Source: Zobellia uliginosa (GTDB lineage: Bacteria; Bacteroidota; Bacteroidia; Flavobacteriales; Flavobacteriaceae). From it: a stretch of 64,000 bases of DNA. The notes beneath the pieces were generated by a model, which made no database searches, had not been told where the DNA came from, and saw nothing but the letters and a program-made list of their open reading frames with translations. Below, in pieces: positions 49,619 through 60,100 of this stretch (position 1 is the first letter of the stretch; each line of letters begins with the position of its first letter). The position numbers and the translations under genes were made by a program. Location of the stretch: positions 124,001-188,000 of the forward strand of contig NZ_FTOB01000003.1 in assembly GCF_900156625.1 (NCBI RefSeq). Reading direction: 5' to 3'.

Positions 49619-50090
49619 ATTGGTGGTGGTAGGGTTCGTTCCGTAAAATGGTGAAGGCTCGATAGACTTGCTCGACCACGAACAGGCGTACCATCTGGTG
49701 AGAAAAAGTCATTTTAGACAGGCTTATTTTTCCCTTGGCCTTGGCGTAAACTTCAGGACTGAAGCCATAAGGACCACCGATTACGAATACGAGCTGTTTT
49801 AGGCCTGAATTCATTTTCTTTTGTAAATAGGTAGAAAATTCTATCGAAGAATATTGTTTTCCATTTTCGTCCAAAAGAATCAGCGCATCGGTCGGGCCGA
49901 GCTTTTTTAAGATCAGCTCGCCTTCTTTTTCTTTTTGTTGGGCTTCCGAGAGGTTTTTTGCGTTTTTTATGTCGGGTATGATATCAAGTTCAAATTTTAC
50001 ATAGTGCTTTAGTCTGTTCTCGTACTCCGATATGAGCTGTAATAGGGACTTACTATCCGTTTTTCCTATTGCTATAAGTTTTATGGTCAT
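49617..50090 (-). CDS. rlmH: 23S rRNA pseudouridine-1915 N3-methyltransferase RlmH
   Basis: Methylates N3 of pseudouridine 1915 in helix 69 of 23S rRNA on assembled 70S ribosomes. It has 157 residues from the ATG at 50090 (MTIKLIAIGK), the family's usual length; an upstream ATG at 50141 would add 17 residues that are not family-like. SPOUT knot motifs: LILLDENGKQYSS, LVFVIGGPYGFS and SLSKMTFSHQMVRLFVVEQV, with a terminal RNEPYHH-type end. Confidence 0.96.
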   Translation of the reverse strand: MTIKLIAIGKTDSKSLLQLISEYENRLKHYVKFELDIIPDIKNAKNLSEAQQKEKEGELILKKLGPTDALILLDENGKQYSSIEFSTYLQKKMNSGLKQLVFVIGGPYGFSPEVYAKAKGKISLSKMTFSHQMVRLFVVEQVYRAFTILRNEPYHHQ

Positions 50091-50219
50091 GGGGCAAATA
50101 TAATTTGAAATAATAAATTTCAAGAATAGGATGTGTGGCAATACAAATAAATAAGCCTTGGGGCAAGGTCAATAAACCCCGAACAATTTACTAATTTAGC
50201 TTTAAGTAAAATTCCAAGC

Positions 50220-51077
50220 ATGATTTCCGAAGAACAGTTTCAAAAAGAAATAGATAATATTATAGCAAATGCCATTCGAGAAGATGTGGGCGATGGTGAC
50301 CATAGCTCCTTGGCCTGTATTCCCGATACGGCTACGGGGAAGGCGAAGTTGTTGGTGAAAGATGAAGGCATTATTGCGGGTGTGGATTTTGCCAAGCAGG
50401 TTTTTAAGTACGTAGATGCCGATATGGAGGTGGAAACACTGATAAATGATGGTTCGCCGGTGAAATATGGGGATATTGTCTTTTATGTTTCCGGAAGGTC
50501 CCAAAGTATTTTGAAAGCAGAGCGCTTGGTTTTGAACGCCATGCAGCGCATGAGTGCTATTGCCACCAAAACAAATTCCTTTGTTAAGTTATTGGAAGGT
50601 ACGGGTACTAAAATTTTGGATACCCGAAAGACTACGCCGGGTATTCGTGCATTGGAGAAATGGGCCGTTAAGATAGGCGGGGGTGAAAACCATAGGTTTG
50701 CCCTTTACGATATGATTATGCTCAAGGATAACCATATTGATTTTGCCGGGGGAATTGCCAAGGCCATTCAAAAAACGAAAGACTATTTGCGGGAAACCGG
50801 CCGAGATCTAAAAATAATAGTAGAGGCACGCGATTTGGATGAAATAAAACAAATTCTAGAGGCCGGAGGGGTATATCGCATTCTTATCGATAACTTTAAT
50901 TATGAAGATACACGCAAGGCCGTTGCTATGATAGGTGATAGCTGTTTGACCGAGTCGTCTGGAGGTATAAATGAAGATACCCTTCGTAAGTATGCCGAGT
51001 GTGGGGTAAACTATATTTCTTCTGGAGCGCTTACCCATTCGGTGTTTAATAAGGATTTAAGCTTAAAAGCGGTATAA
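50220..51077 (+). CDS. nadC: Nicotinate-nucleotide pyrophosphorylase (quinolinate PRTase)
   Basis: Converts quinolinate and PRPP to nicotinate mononucleotide in de novo NAD synthesis. It has 285 residues. Motifs: EDVGDGDHSS at the N-terminus, ILDTRKTTPGIRALEKWAVK, GGGENHRFALYDMIMLKDNH and VEARDLDEIKQILEAGG. First gene of a four-gene run to priA: the next gene starts immediately after its stop codon. Confidence 0.96.
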   Translation: MISEEQFQKEIDNIIANAIREDVGDGDHSSLACIPDTATGKAKLLVKDEGIIAGVDFAKQVFKYVDADMEVETLINDGSPVKYGDIVFYVSGRSQSILKAERLVLNAMQRMSAIATKTNSFVKLLEGTGTKILDTRKTTPGIRALEKWAVKIGGGENHRFALYDMIMLKDNHIDFAGGIAKAIQKTKDYLRETGRDLKIIVEARDLDEIKQILEAGGVYRILIDNFNYEDTRKAVAMIGDSCLTESSGGINEDTLRKYAECGVNYISSGALTHSVFNKDLSLKAV

Positions 51078-52046
51078 ATGTCGCAAGAGATAGAAGAGAA
51101 AATCGACAAAATCCCTATAATCAATTGGTTGGCGCTCTTTTTTAAGGGGGTCAAGCTACCTGGATTTGAAGGGCTATCTCTGTACGACTTATTGGAAATG
51201 TATATCCATGGCATCATTCAAGGTGCCATTTCAACACGGGCCAGTTCTATTGCATTTAGCCTGTTTTTGGCGTTATTTCCCTTGTTGATATTTCTAATTA
51301 CCCTAATCCCTTTTATCTTGCCCTATGTGAGTGTGGGTAATGAAAATTTCGATTCCCAGTTCTTGCTCTTTTTGGAATCTTTTTTGCCCTCGGCTACGAG
51401 TGACTATTTTGGGGAGATTTACCAGCAGATCAAAGATCAAAAACAGGGAGGACTCTTATCTTCCGCTTTTTTCTTCTCCATTTTTTTAATGGCCAATGGG
51501 GTCAATGCCATCTTTGGGGGCTTTGAGAATTCATACCATGTAGAGTTGACACGAAATTTCTTCCGTCAGTATATCTATGCCCTTATGGTGGGGTTGATTT
51601 TGTCGATATTACTGATCGTTGGGGCTGTGGTCTATGGTTATTTCGAATTGTATATAATTGATTACCTTAGTGTATGGGCGGCTAAAACTAGGGGGTACGA
51701 CCTCACCCAGAACGATATTGTCGGTGCGAAAATAGGTAAAGTGCTGTTTTTTGTTCTGTTGTCGTATTTTACCACGGCTATATTGTATTATTTCGGGACT
51801 ACCGAGGGTAGGCACGCCCGATTTTTTTCGGTTGGGGCGCTTATGACCACTTTGTTGTTCATGTTGACCTCCTATCTATTTGGGGTTTATGTTGAAAAAT
51901 TTGCCAGATACAACGAATTATATGGAGCTTTGGGAGGTTTGTTGATTCTTATGGTATATATCTGGTTAAATTCCAATATATTGCTGCTGGGGTTCGAGCT
52001 TAATGCTTCGTTGAACTCGTTAAGAAAAACATATACTAAGAAATGA
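51078..52046 (+). CDS. YihY/BrkB-family membrane protein
   Basis: A 322-residue inner-membrane protein with about six transmembrane helices. The family's signature region is ASSIAFSLFLALFPLLIFLI, with LGGLLILMVYIWLNSNILLL near the C-terminus. It was once annotated as RNase BN, which is incorrect; the function is uncertain. Its ATG directly follows the nadC stop, and it overlaps the DUF2147 gene by ATGA (52043-52046), so translation is coupled on both sides. Confidence 0.88.
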   Translation: MSQEIEEKIDKIPIINWLALFFKGVKLPGFEGLSLYDLLEMYIHGIIQGAISTRASSIAFSLFLALFPLLIFLITLIPFILPYVSVGNENFDSQFLLFLESFLPSATSDYFGEIYQQIKDQKQGGLLSSAFFFSIFLMANGVNAIFGGFENSYHVELTRNFFRQYIYALMVGLILSILLIVGAVVYGYFELYIIDYLSVWAAKTRGYDLTQNDIVGAKIGKVLFFVLLSYFTTAILYYFGTTEGRHARFFSVGALMTTLLFMLTSYLFGVYVEKFARYNELYGALGGLLILMVYIWLNSNILLLGFELNASLNSLRKTYTKK

Positions 52047-52483
52047 GTACGAACGCAATTTTAAGTTTTTTTATATTTTTTATCATGCTATGCCCAATGG
52101 GGCGGTCACAAGGGGTTTTCGGTAAATGGAAGACTATTGATGACCGTACGGGCAAGCCAAAGGCGATCATAGAGATTTATGAAGAGGATGGGAAGATGCA
52201 CGGAAAAGTGATTGAAATAGTGGAAGAGGGGAAGGAGAATTTTGTGTGTACCAAATGCGAAGGGGACCTAAAAGATAAGCCTGTATTGGGCATGACTATA
52301 ATTGAAGGGGCGGAGCACCATGGAAACGGTGTCTATAAAGGGGATAGGTTATTTGACCCCCAGCAGGCCATGACCTTCAGATGTAAAATCTGGCTTAACC
52401 CCGATAATCCTGATGAACTCAAAGTAAGGGGCTACTTGGCCTTTATTTATCGCACCCAGACTTGGATTCGTGTCGACGAGTAG
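52043..52483 (+). CDS. Secreted DUF2147 protein
   Basis: A 146-residue exported protein with a signal peptide (LSFFIFFIMLCPMGRSQ). The DUF2147 fold has GVFGKWKTIDDRTGKPKAII at the start, VCTKCEGDLKDKPVLGM (a CxxC pair) and a C-terminal GYLAFIYRTQTWIRVD, in which W residues form the lipocalin-like barrel core. The family is of unknown function. Third in the nadC-priA run, 15 bases before priA. Confidence 0.85.
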   Translation: MSTNAILSFFIFFIMLCPMGRSQGVFGKWKTIDDRTGKPKAIIEIYEEDGKMHGKVIEIVEEGKENFVCTKCEGDLKDKPVLGMTIIEGAEHHGNGVYKGDRLFDPQQAMTFRCKIWLNPDNPDELKVRGYLAFIYRTQTWIRVDE

Positions 52484-52498
52484 AATTCCAAATAGAGT

Positions 52499-54952
52499 AT
52501 GCAGCATTTTATCGATGTAATCTTACCGATTCCTTTAGAGAAACTTTTTACCTATGCCGTTTCCGAAGAAGAGGCGGAATTTTTACGCCCCGGTATGCGG
52601 GTGGGGGTTCCCTTTGGTAAATCTAAAATTTATACGGGTTTAGTGCACCAGGTGCATACCGATGCACCAAAGCTTTATGAGGCGAAGGAAATCGATCGTA
52701 TACTTGATGAGCATCCTATTGTAAATGCGGTTCAACTTAAACACTGGCAGTGGATCGCGGATTACTATATGTGTACTATTGGTGAGGTGTTCCGAAGTGC
52801 GGTGCCCGGTGCATTTTTATTGGAGAGCGAAACCCTTATTCTTCGCAATGATAAGGAAGAGGTAGATGAGTCTACTTTGCAGGATGATGAATTCTTGGTG
52901 TACGAGGCCTTGCAGCATCAATCGGTGTTAAAGGTGCAAGAGGTAAGTGCTATTGTCGACCGAAAGAATATCTTGCCCGTATTGAACCGGCTTATAGCAA
53001 AGAATGTCGTTCTTTTGAAAGAGGAAATGTACGAGCAGTACAAGCCTAAACTCGTACGGTACGTAAAGTTGGGGAAAGAATATCTCGAAGAAGCGAAATT
53101 GGAAGCCCTTTTGGCTGATCTGTCGCGGGCCCCTAAGCAAAGCCAGGTCGTGTTGTCCCTCTTTCAGTTGCAGGCTACCAGTAAGAAACCGATCAAGGTC
53201 ACTGAACTCGAAAACGTAAGTGGGGGCTCAAAATCGGTTATAAAGTCGCTTGTCAACAAAGGTGTTTTAGAAGAGTATTTTATAAGGACTGACCGCGTTA
53301 ACTATGAAGGGGGCGAGGGCGGTGAGCTCAAGGCTTTGAACGAATACCAGCAAAAGGCCTTTGATGATATTTCCCAAAGTTTTAAAGAGGATAAGGTTAC
53401 CCTGTTGCACGGGGTTACATCTTCGGGGAAAACCGAGGTCTATGTACGGTTGATAGAGGAGTGTGTTCAAAGAGGGCAACAGGCCCTGTATCTCTTGCCG
53501 GAAATAGCGTTGACAACCCAGTTGATTTCACGTTTACAAGAATATTTTGGCGAACTGGTCTCGGTCTTTCATTCTAAGTATAGTGTTCAAGAGCGGGTGG
53601 AAGTGTATAATAATGTCCTGTTAAAGGAAAACAAGGCCCAGATTGTGATTGGGGCGCGTTCGGCGTTGTTCTTGCCTTTCTCCGATTTGGGCCTGATCAT
53701 TGTAGATGAAGAGCACGAGAGTTCGTTCAAGCAGTTTGATCCCGCACCGAGATACCACGCAAGGGATGCGGCCGTAGTTCTGGCCAAACTGCACAAGTCC
53801 AATATTTTATTGGGGTCCGCTACGCCCAGTATAGAGAGTTTTTACAATGCGAAAATCGGGAAGTACGGCTATGCCGAGATCAGTCGGCGTTATGGCAATG
53901 TGCTTATGCCCGATATAGAATTGGTGGATTTAAAGGAGCAGAGCCGAAAACGCCGGATGAAGGGCCATTTTTCGGAGCGGTTGTTTCTCGGTATACAAGA
54001 AGCCCTTGAGGCTGGGGAGCAGGTTATACTGTTCCAGAACAGAAGAGGGTATGCGCCTATAGTGGAATGTACTACCTGTGGTCATTCCCCACAGTGTCCT
54101 AACTGTGATGTCAGCTTAACGTATCACCAGTATAAAAAGCAATTGAGGTGTCATTATTGCGGCTACCATATGGCACTCCAAGAGAGTTGTCAGGCGTGTG
54201 GAAGCCCTACGTTGGACACAAAGGGCTTTGGGACCGAACAGGTGGAGAAAGAGCTGGAAACCTTGTTCCCTGACGCCAAGACGTGGCGTATGGACTTAGA
54301 TACGACCCGGGGCAAGCATGGTTATGAAAAAATCATTACTGCTTTTGAGCAGCGGGAAATGGATATTCTTGTAGGTACCCAAATGTTGACGAAGGGCTTG
54401 GATTTTAGAAACGTGAGCTTGGTGGGTATTATGAATGCCGACTCATTGTTGAATTTTCCAGATTACCGGGCTCATGAGCGTTGCTTTCAACTGTTGACCC
54501 AAGTGGCGGGTCGTGCAGGGCGAACCAAGAAAAGGGGCAAGGTTTTGATACAGAGTTATAATCCCTACCATCAGATACTTCAGCAAGTGTCTACCCATGA
54601 TTATGGGACCATGTTCAAAGAACAGTTGTACGAACGTGAGCAATATAAATATCCGCCCAACAATCGGGTTATTCGCATTACTTTTAAACATAAGGAATAC
54701 AATAGGCTGAACGAGGCCACCGAGTGGTTTGCCAAAGCGTTGCGAACCACATTGGGGGGTAATGTACTCGGTCCTGAATACCCACCGGTGGCACGGGTGC
54801 GCAATCTGTATTTGAAGAATGTGCTGATAAAGATACCGCATGCCCAATCGGCGGTAAAGACCAAGGCGGCTATCAAAAGAATTGAGAAGTCCTTTCATTC
54901 CGTCGGTCAATACCGCAGTGTACGGGTAATATACAATGTGGACCATATTTAA
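52499..54952 (+). CDS. priA: Primosomal protein N' (PriA helicase)
   Basis: An 817-residue 3'-5' DNA helicase that restarts stalled replication forks by reloading the replisome. The N-terminal 3'-DNA-binding domain (DVILPIPLEKLFTYAVSEEE, GVPFGKSKIYTGLV) and winged helix precede the helicase core with Walker A GVTSSGKTEVY and DEEH. Eight zinc cysteines lie in the insertion (CTTCGHSPQCPNCD; CHYCGYH; CQACGSP). Motifs V/VI are GTQMLTKGLDF and QVAGRAGR. Length and motif order are normal. Confidence 0.96.
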   Translation: MQHFIDVILPIPLEKLFTYAVSEEEAEFLRPGMRVGVPFGKSKIYTGLVHQVHTDAPKLYEAKEIDRILDEHPIVNAVQLKHWQWIADYYMCTIGEVFRSAVPGAFLLESETLILRNDKEEVDESTLQDDEFLVYEALQHQSVLKVQEVSAIVDRKNILPVLNRLIAKNVVLLKEEMYEQYKPKLVRYVKLGKEYLEEAKLEALLADLSRAPKQSQVVLSLFQLQATSKKPIKVTELENVSGGSKSVIKSLVNKGVLEEYFIRTDRVNYEGGEGGELKALNEYQQKAFDDISQSFKEDKVTLLHGVTSSGKTEVYVRLIEECVQRGQQALYLLPEIALTTQLISRLQEYFGELVSVFHSKYSVQERVEVYNNVLLKENKAQIVIGARSALFLPFSDLGLIIVDEEHESSFKQFDPAPRYHARDAAVVLAKLHKSNILLGSATPSIESFYNAKIGKYGYAEISRRYGNVLMPDIELVDLKEQSRKRRMKGHFSERLFLGIQEALEAGEQVILFQNRRGYAPIVECTTCGHSPQCPNCDVSLTYHQYKKQLRCHYCGYHMALQESCQACGSPTLDTKGFGTEQVEKELETLFPDAKTWRMDLDTTRGKHGYEKIITAFEQREMDILVGTQMLTKGLDFRNVSLVGIMNADSLLNFPDYRAHERCFQLLTQVAGRAGRTKKRGKVLIQSYNPYHQILQQVSTHDYGTMFKEQLYEREQYKYPPNNRVIRITFKHKEYNRLNEATEWFAKALRTTLGGNVLGPEYPPVARVRNLYLKNVLIKIPHAQSAVKTKAAIKRIEKSFHSVGQYRSVRVIYNVDHI

Positions 54953-54961
54953 TGGGATAGC

Positions 54962-54995
54962 AAAAAAAATCCCGAACATTGAAAACTGTTCGGGA
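54962..54995 (-). terminator. Terminator downstream of the LytTR regulator
   Basis: A 9-bp perfect stem (TCCCGAACA 54970-54978, TGTTCGGGA 54987-54995). On the minus strand it is followed by T8. On the plus strand no T-run follows, so it serves the LytTR gene mainly. Confidence 0.85.
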
Positions 54996-55019
54996 CTGAT
55001 ATTTTAAAAAGTAGAAGTG

Positions 55020-55712
55020 CTAGACATTGCTCAGTGCTTCTGCCAATTCGGTCTTCTTGTTCCTACTAAGAGGAATGGACCTTCCACTAACTTCAACGTT
55101 TTTACTGTTGAATTTTTCTATTTTCTCTAAATTCACAATATACGATTTGTGAATACGAAGGAATTTGTCTTCCGGTAATTGTTGCTCAAATGATTTCATG
55201 GTAGACAAAATAACGATGTTCGCTTCGTCGGTCACCAATTTTATATAGTCGCCAAGGGCTTCTATCCATTTGATATCGTTCAAGATTACCTTACGCTTCT
55301 TAAGGTTGCTTTTGACAAAAATATGTTCTTCGTCTTCCTGTACCTGGTTCATTTGCTCGTATTTGGCAACAGCTCTTTTTACGGAGGCATCAAATCGGGC
55401 AAGTGTAATAGGTTTGTGCGAATAATCGGTTACATCGTAATCGAATGCCTTTAGGGCGTAATCGGGTTTACCGGTGATCAAAATTACTTGCGGACTGTTT
55501 TCTAGCGATTCGAGTAGGTCGAATCCACTAATAATAGGCATTTCAACATCAAGAAAAATAAGATCGATCTCGTTGTTCTTAATACCATTTTTGGCTTCGA
55601 TCGCATTACTGTATTCGGCCACCATAGCAAGGTTGGGATGGCTGTTTACCAGTTTCGCGACCGCCATTCGCTGCATGGACGAATCGTCTACGATAATACT
55701 TCTTAATTTCAT
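55020..55712 (-). CDS. LytTR-family response regulator
   Basis: A 230-residue two-domain regulator. The receiver domain (residues 1-118) has IIVDDSSMQRMAV, the phospho-acceptor in IFLDVEMPIISGFD and the conserved Lys in SHKPIT. The LytTR DNA-binding domain (about 128-228) has IFVKSNLKKRKVILNDIKWI, FLRIHKSYIVNLEKI and SIPLSRNKK. No LytS-type or other histidine kinase is adjacent, so the partner is elsewhere. The divergent region towards rpsF is 230 bases and holds both promoters. Confidence 0.93.
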   Translation of the reverse strand: MKLRSIIVDDSSMQRMAVAKLVNSHPNLAMVAEYSNAIEAKNGIKNNEIDLIFLDVEMPIISGFDLLESLENSPQVILITGKPDYALKAFDYDVTDYSHKPITLARFDASVKRAVAKYEQMNQVQEDEEHIFVKSNLKKRKVILNDIKWIEALGDYIKLVTDEANIVILSTMKSFEQQLPEDKFLRIHKSYIVNLEKIEKFNSKNVEVSGRSIPLSRNKKTELAEALSNV

Positions 55713-55889
55713 AAATTGGGTCGATTTGTGGGGTTAAATCATCGACAAAATACTAAAAAATCGGTCGAAAATACAACATTGTTGTAAACTTGGCCTCCTT
55801 TTTTGTGTTATTTGCAATGACATTAGGTTAAGATTTGGTTATGTAAGATTTTAGGTTTATCAATCTATAACGAAGAAATTTCCATTTTC

Positions 55890-55920
55890 TTGTAAAGTCT
55901 CATAAATATTCTTATTTTTG
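55890..55920 (+). promoter_or_regulatory. Promoter of the rpsF-rpsR-rplI operon
   Basis: TTG (55890-55892), a 20-base spacer and TATTTTTG (55913-55920), close to the Bacteroidota consensus. Predicted start about 55927, giving a very short leader of about 16 bases before the rpsF ATG. Confidence 0.65.
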
Positions 55921-55942
55921 CGATCCTAAAAAATATACATTT

Positions 55943-56281
55943 ATGAACCATTACGAAACTGTTTTCATTTTGAATCCCGTGCTTTCTGATGATCAGATAG
56001 CGGAAACAGTTAAGAAATTTGAGGATTTCTTAATTAAGAATGGCGCCAAAATGGTCTCCAAAGAAAATTGGGGGCTTAAAAAATTGGCCTATGCCATACA
56101 GCACAAAAAGAGTGGGTTTTACCACTTGTTCGAATTTACCGCTCCTGGTGAAGTCATTACTCCTTACGAACAAGAGTTCAAAAGGGATGAGCGTATCATG
56201 CGCTTCTTGACGGTTAAACTGGACAAGCACGCTATTGAGTGGGCTGAGAAAAGAAGAACAAGGTTAAAAGCTAAAGCTTAA
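55943..56281 (+). CDS. rpsF: 30S ribosomal protein S6
   Basis: A 112-residue ribosomal protein of the S15/S18 platform region: the N-terminal [50 protein letters not shown] and [20 protein letters not shown] are typical of S6. Ends with a basic [10 protein letters not shown] tail; no poly-Glu C-terminus as in E. coli. First of the S6-S18-L9 operon. Confidence 0.97.
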   Translation: MNHYETVFILNPVLSDDQIAETVKKFEDFLIKNGAKMVSKENWGLKKLAYAIQHKKSGFYHLFEFTAPGEVITPYEQEFKRDERIMRFLTVKLDKHAIEWAEKRRTRLKAKA

Positions 56282-56287
56282 GGAATT

Positions 56288-56584
56288 ATGGCAACATTAC
56301 AACAACAGGCAAAAGGAAAAAAAGACGGTGAAATCCGTTATTTGACCCCATTGAACATTGAGACCAATACTAAAAAGAAGTATTGCCGTTTCAAGAAATC
56401 AGGTATTAAATATATCGATTACAAAGACGCGGACTTTTTAATGAAGTTGGTAAACGAGCAAGGTAAATTGTTACCTAGAAGACTTACCGGTACTTCTTTG
56501 AAATACCAACGCAAAGTGGCTCAAGCGGTCAAAAGAGCACGTCATTTGGCTTTGATGCCGTACGTAGGCGATCTATTAAAATAA
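56288..56584 (+). CDS. rpsR: 30S ribosomal protein S18
   Basis: A 98-residue ribosomal protein that pairs with S6. The core is [40 protein letters not shown] and [18 protein letters not shown]. The N-terminal extension (about 28 residues) is longer than in E. coli (75 residues), as usual in Bacteroidota. Six bases separate it from rpsF. Confidence 0.97.
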   Translation: MATLQQQAKGKKDGEIRYLTPLNIETNTKKKYCRFKKSGIKYIDYKDADFLMKLVNEQGKLLPRRLTGTSLKYQRKVAQAVKRARHLALMPYVGDLLK

Positions 56585-56596
56585 ATTTAAGGCAAG

Positions 56597-57049
56597 ATGG
56601 AACTTATACTAAAACAAGACGTAGAGCATTTAGGCTTTAAAGATGATATCGTAGACGTAAAGAATGGCTACGGAAGAAATTACCTTATTCCAAGAGGTTT
56701 GGCTACTATGGCTACACCTTCTGCAAAAAAGGTATTGGAAGAGAACTTGAAACAAAGAGCTCACAAAGAGAAGAAAATTGTTGACGCGGCCACTAAAACT
56801 GCTGAAGCGCTTAAGGCTCTAGAGATGAAGATTTCTGCCAAGACTGGTGCAGCCGACAAATTGTTCGGTTCTGTTACTACCATTGATCTTGCTGAAGCCC
56901 TTGAAAAAGAAGGTCACAGTATTGATAAGAAATTTATCAGCATTCAAGGTGGTGCCGTTAAGCGTACTGGTCCTTATAATGCACAAATAAGATTGCACAG
57001 GGAAGTAATTGTAGATTTCCCTTTCGAGGTGGTTGCCGACAAGAAATAA
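56597..57049 (+). CDS. rplI: 50S ribosomal protein L9
   Basis: A 150-residue two-domain ribosomal protein. The N-terminal RNA-binding domain reads MELILKQDVEHLGFKDDIVD followed by VKNGYGRNYLIPRG. A long central helix and a C-terminal domain (SVTTIDLAEALEKEGHSIDK) complete the normal length. A strong terminator follows. Confidence 0.97.
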   Translation: MELILKQDVEHLGFKDDIVDVKNGYGRNYLIPRGLATMATPSAKKVLEENLKQRAHKEKKIVDAATKTAEALKALEMKISAKTGAADKLFGSVTTIDLAEALEKEGHSIDKKFISIQGGAVKRTGPYNAQIRLHREVIVDFPFEVVADKK

Positions 57050-57074
57050 CGGTTAATAACACCATGATAACTTC

Positions 57075-57106
57075 AAAGAGCTATGCCTGCATAGCTCTTT
57101 TTTTTT
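57075..57106 (+). terminator. Terminator of the ribosomal protein operon
   Basis: A 12-bp perfect stem (AAAGAGCTATGC 57075-57086, GCATAGCTCTTT 57089-57100), followed by T-run to 57106. The following TATTTTTG at 57111-57118 is probably the -7 box of the Oar-like receptor gene. Confidence 0.9.
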
Positions 57107-57136
57107 GTCCTATTTTTGTAAGACTAACACAAACAG

Positions 57137-60100
57137 ATGATTATGTCTTACAAACTTCATTTTAGCTTTTTGCTGCTCTTCTCGTTTTTTACGGCAGTGT
57201 CTCAGGTGACCACTTCGAATATGTCAGGTTCGGTAGTCGATGATCAAAATCAACCCTTACTGGGGGCCAATGTTGTAGCGGTGCATACCCCTACAGGCAC
57301 CAAATACGGGGCAATTACCAATGAGGACGGCCTTTTTAAAATTTTGAACCTTAGGGTGGGTGGGCCCTATACGGTAACCGTTTCATACATAGGTTTTAAA
57401 GAACAGACCTTAAACGATATATTTTTAAGTCTAGGGAAAACCTTTACTTTAGATGTCAGCCTAATGACCGAAAGTCAAGCTTTGGACGAGGTTGTAGTCA
57501 TCTCAGACCGCGGAGGTACCTTCGGAAGCGACCGTACCGGTTCGGAAACCAGTGTCGGTAGAAGGGAACTTACCAAATTACCCACCATTTCAAGGTCGGC
57601 AGAAGATTTTACACGATTGGAGCCCAGTGCATCGGGTACTCCGGGTACGGGAGGCTTGTCTTTTGGAGGTCGTAACGACCAGTACAACAACTTTTCCTTA
57701 GATGGGTCTTTTTTCGGAAACCCTTTTGGTCTTGATGCGCCCGGACCAGGTGGGCAAACCAGTTCACAGCCTATTTCCTTGGATGCCATCGATCAAATTC
57801 AAGTGTCTTTGGCTCCTTACGACGTTACCCAATCAGGTTTTACCGGGGCTACCGTCAATGCGGTGACCAAGAGTGGAACCAATGAGTTTCACGGCTCTGT
57901 TTACGGTTTCTTTAGAAACGAGAGTCTAACGGGAAGCAAAATCAGGGGGGAAGAAGTGGTGAAGCCCGACCTAAAACAAAACCAATATGGTGTAAGTATC
58001 GGCGGGCCCGTTATAAAGAACAAACTCTTTTTCTTTGCCAACTTTGAGCGCGATCAACGCGATGATTTAGGGACTAACGGTTGGGTACCCAATACGGGTT
58101 CGGGGGCCATTAACGAATCTAGGGTGCTTGAAAGTGATTTGATATCCGTACAATCTGCACTTGCAGGATTGGGGTATGATACCGGTAGATATGAAGGTTT
58201 TACTTATGGAGCCGAATCTACAAAGGGGATATTGAAATTAGATTGGAACATAAGCGAGGATCATCGCTTGGCGGTGATTTACAACTTTTTGAATTCTTCC
58301 AAAGAGAAACCTGCCCACCCTACTGCCTTAGGTGTTCGCGGACCTAGTGCCCAAGTGTTGCAGTTTGAAAATTCGGGCTATGAAATCAACAACAACCTTC
58401 AGTCTTTTCAGTTGGAGCTCAATTCCACTTTTGGGGATAATGCTACAAACAAACTTCAGGTAGGTTATTCGCATTTTGACGATTTTAGAAACCCGTTTTC
58501 TGCACCAATTCCTGCGATTACGATTCAAGATGGGGCGGGAAGCAATTATATTATTGCAGGACATGAACCCTTTTCTATAAACAATACGTTAGATCAAAAG
58601 GTATTTCAGCTTACGAACAACTTCAACTACTTTGTGGGAAACCATACCTTGACCGCAGGGGTTTCGTTCGAGAAATTTCAATTTGACAACTCATTTAACC
58701 TTGGGGCTTACGGATATGATGAAAACGGTGACTTTGTTCAAGAAGTAGGGGCTTTTGCATCCTACCCTAGTTTAGCTGCCTTTCAAACCGATATAACCGA
58801 CGGTACCTTGGCTGCGGCTTTGGCCAATGCGCAGAATATCTTTACGAATAGCAATGCCGCAGGTGTTGGTAATGCGGGTGGTTGGGCCTTGGCCGAAACC
58901 AATGTGGGGCAATTGTCTTTTTATGTACAGGATGATTGGAGTATTACACCAGATTTTAAACTGACCTATGGTGTGCGTTTTGATAAGCCCTTGTATTTTG
59001 ATACGGATGACAAGATCCAAGAGAATATTGCAAGGAAGCCTTTTACCTTTGATCCTACGATTTCATATTTTAATCCACAAACCGATCAAGAAACTTTATT
59101 GGACTCGGAGACATTGCCGAACAATGATTTCCTGATTTCTCCAAGAGTAGGTTTTAACTGGGATGTCAATGGAAGTCAAACCACCCAGATTCGAGGGGGT
59201 AGTGGGGTTTTTACCGGTCGTTTCCCATTCGTTTGGTTAGGAAACCAAGTTCAGGGATTGGATTCGTTTTTTTACCAGATTGTTGATCCTGATTTCAAAT
59301 GGCCACAAGTATGGCGTACCAATATAGGTGCGGACCATAGGTTTGATAGTGGCCTAATTTTGACGGCTGATATTTCGTACACCAAAGACCTTAACGGAGC
59401 CCATGTTCAGAACTGGGGATTGCGAAACCCTTCCGCAACCTTAGACGCACCTGGCGATAACAGACCGGTTTATGCGGCTGCCGACAAAGGAAACAATGCC
59501 TATGTGTTCACCAATTCCGATAAAGGCAGAATCTGGAATGCCTCATTAAAGGCCCAGAAAACATGGGATAACGGACTTTTTGCGAGTGTTGCCTATAACT
59601 ATCTGAACGCGCAAGATGTGAATTCCATAGAGGCTGAAATTACAGGCGATGCCTTTGATTTCAACCCTAACCTAGGCGATGCCAACCAAGATGTATTGTC
59701 TTATTCGAAGTACGGTGATACCCATAGGGTTATCGGTGCTGCGGCGAAGCAGTTTAATTATGGCGGCAATAACAAGTGGTCTACTACTATTTCTACTTTC
59801 TTTGAATATGCCCAAGGAGGTAGGTTCAATTATACCTATGCGGGTAACATCAATAATGATAGTTCGTTTCAGAACAATGACTTGATCTACATTCCAACGG
59901 CTGCCGAAGTACAACAAATGCAATTTTCCGGTGCCGGGCAAGCTGAGGCTTTTGAGCGTTTTATTCAACAAGATGATTACATGAGCGATAATAGAGGGCA
60001 GTATTTTGATCGTTATGCCGCCCTTGCTCCATGGCGAGGAAAGTGGGATGTGAAATTCTTGCAAGACTACCGTTTCAACGTATCTGAAGATAAAGTGCAT

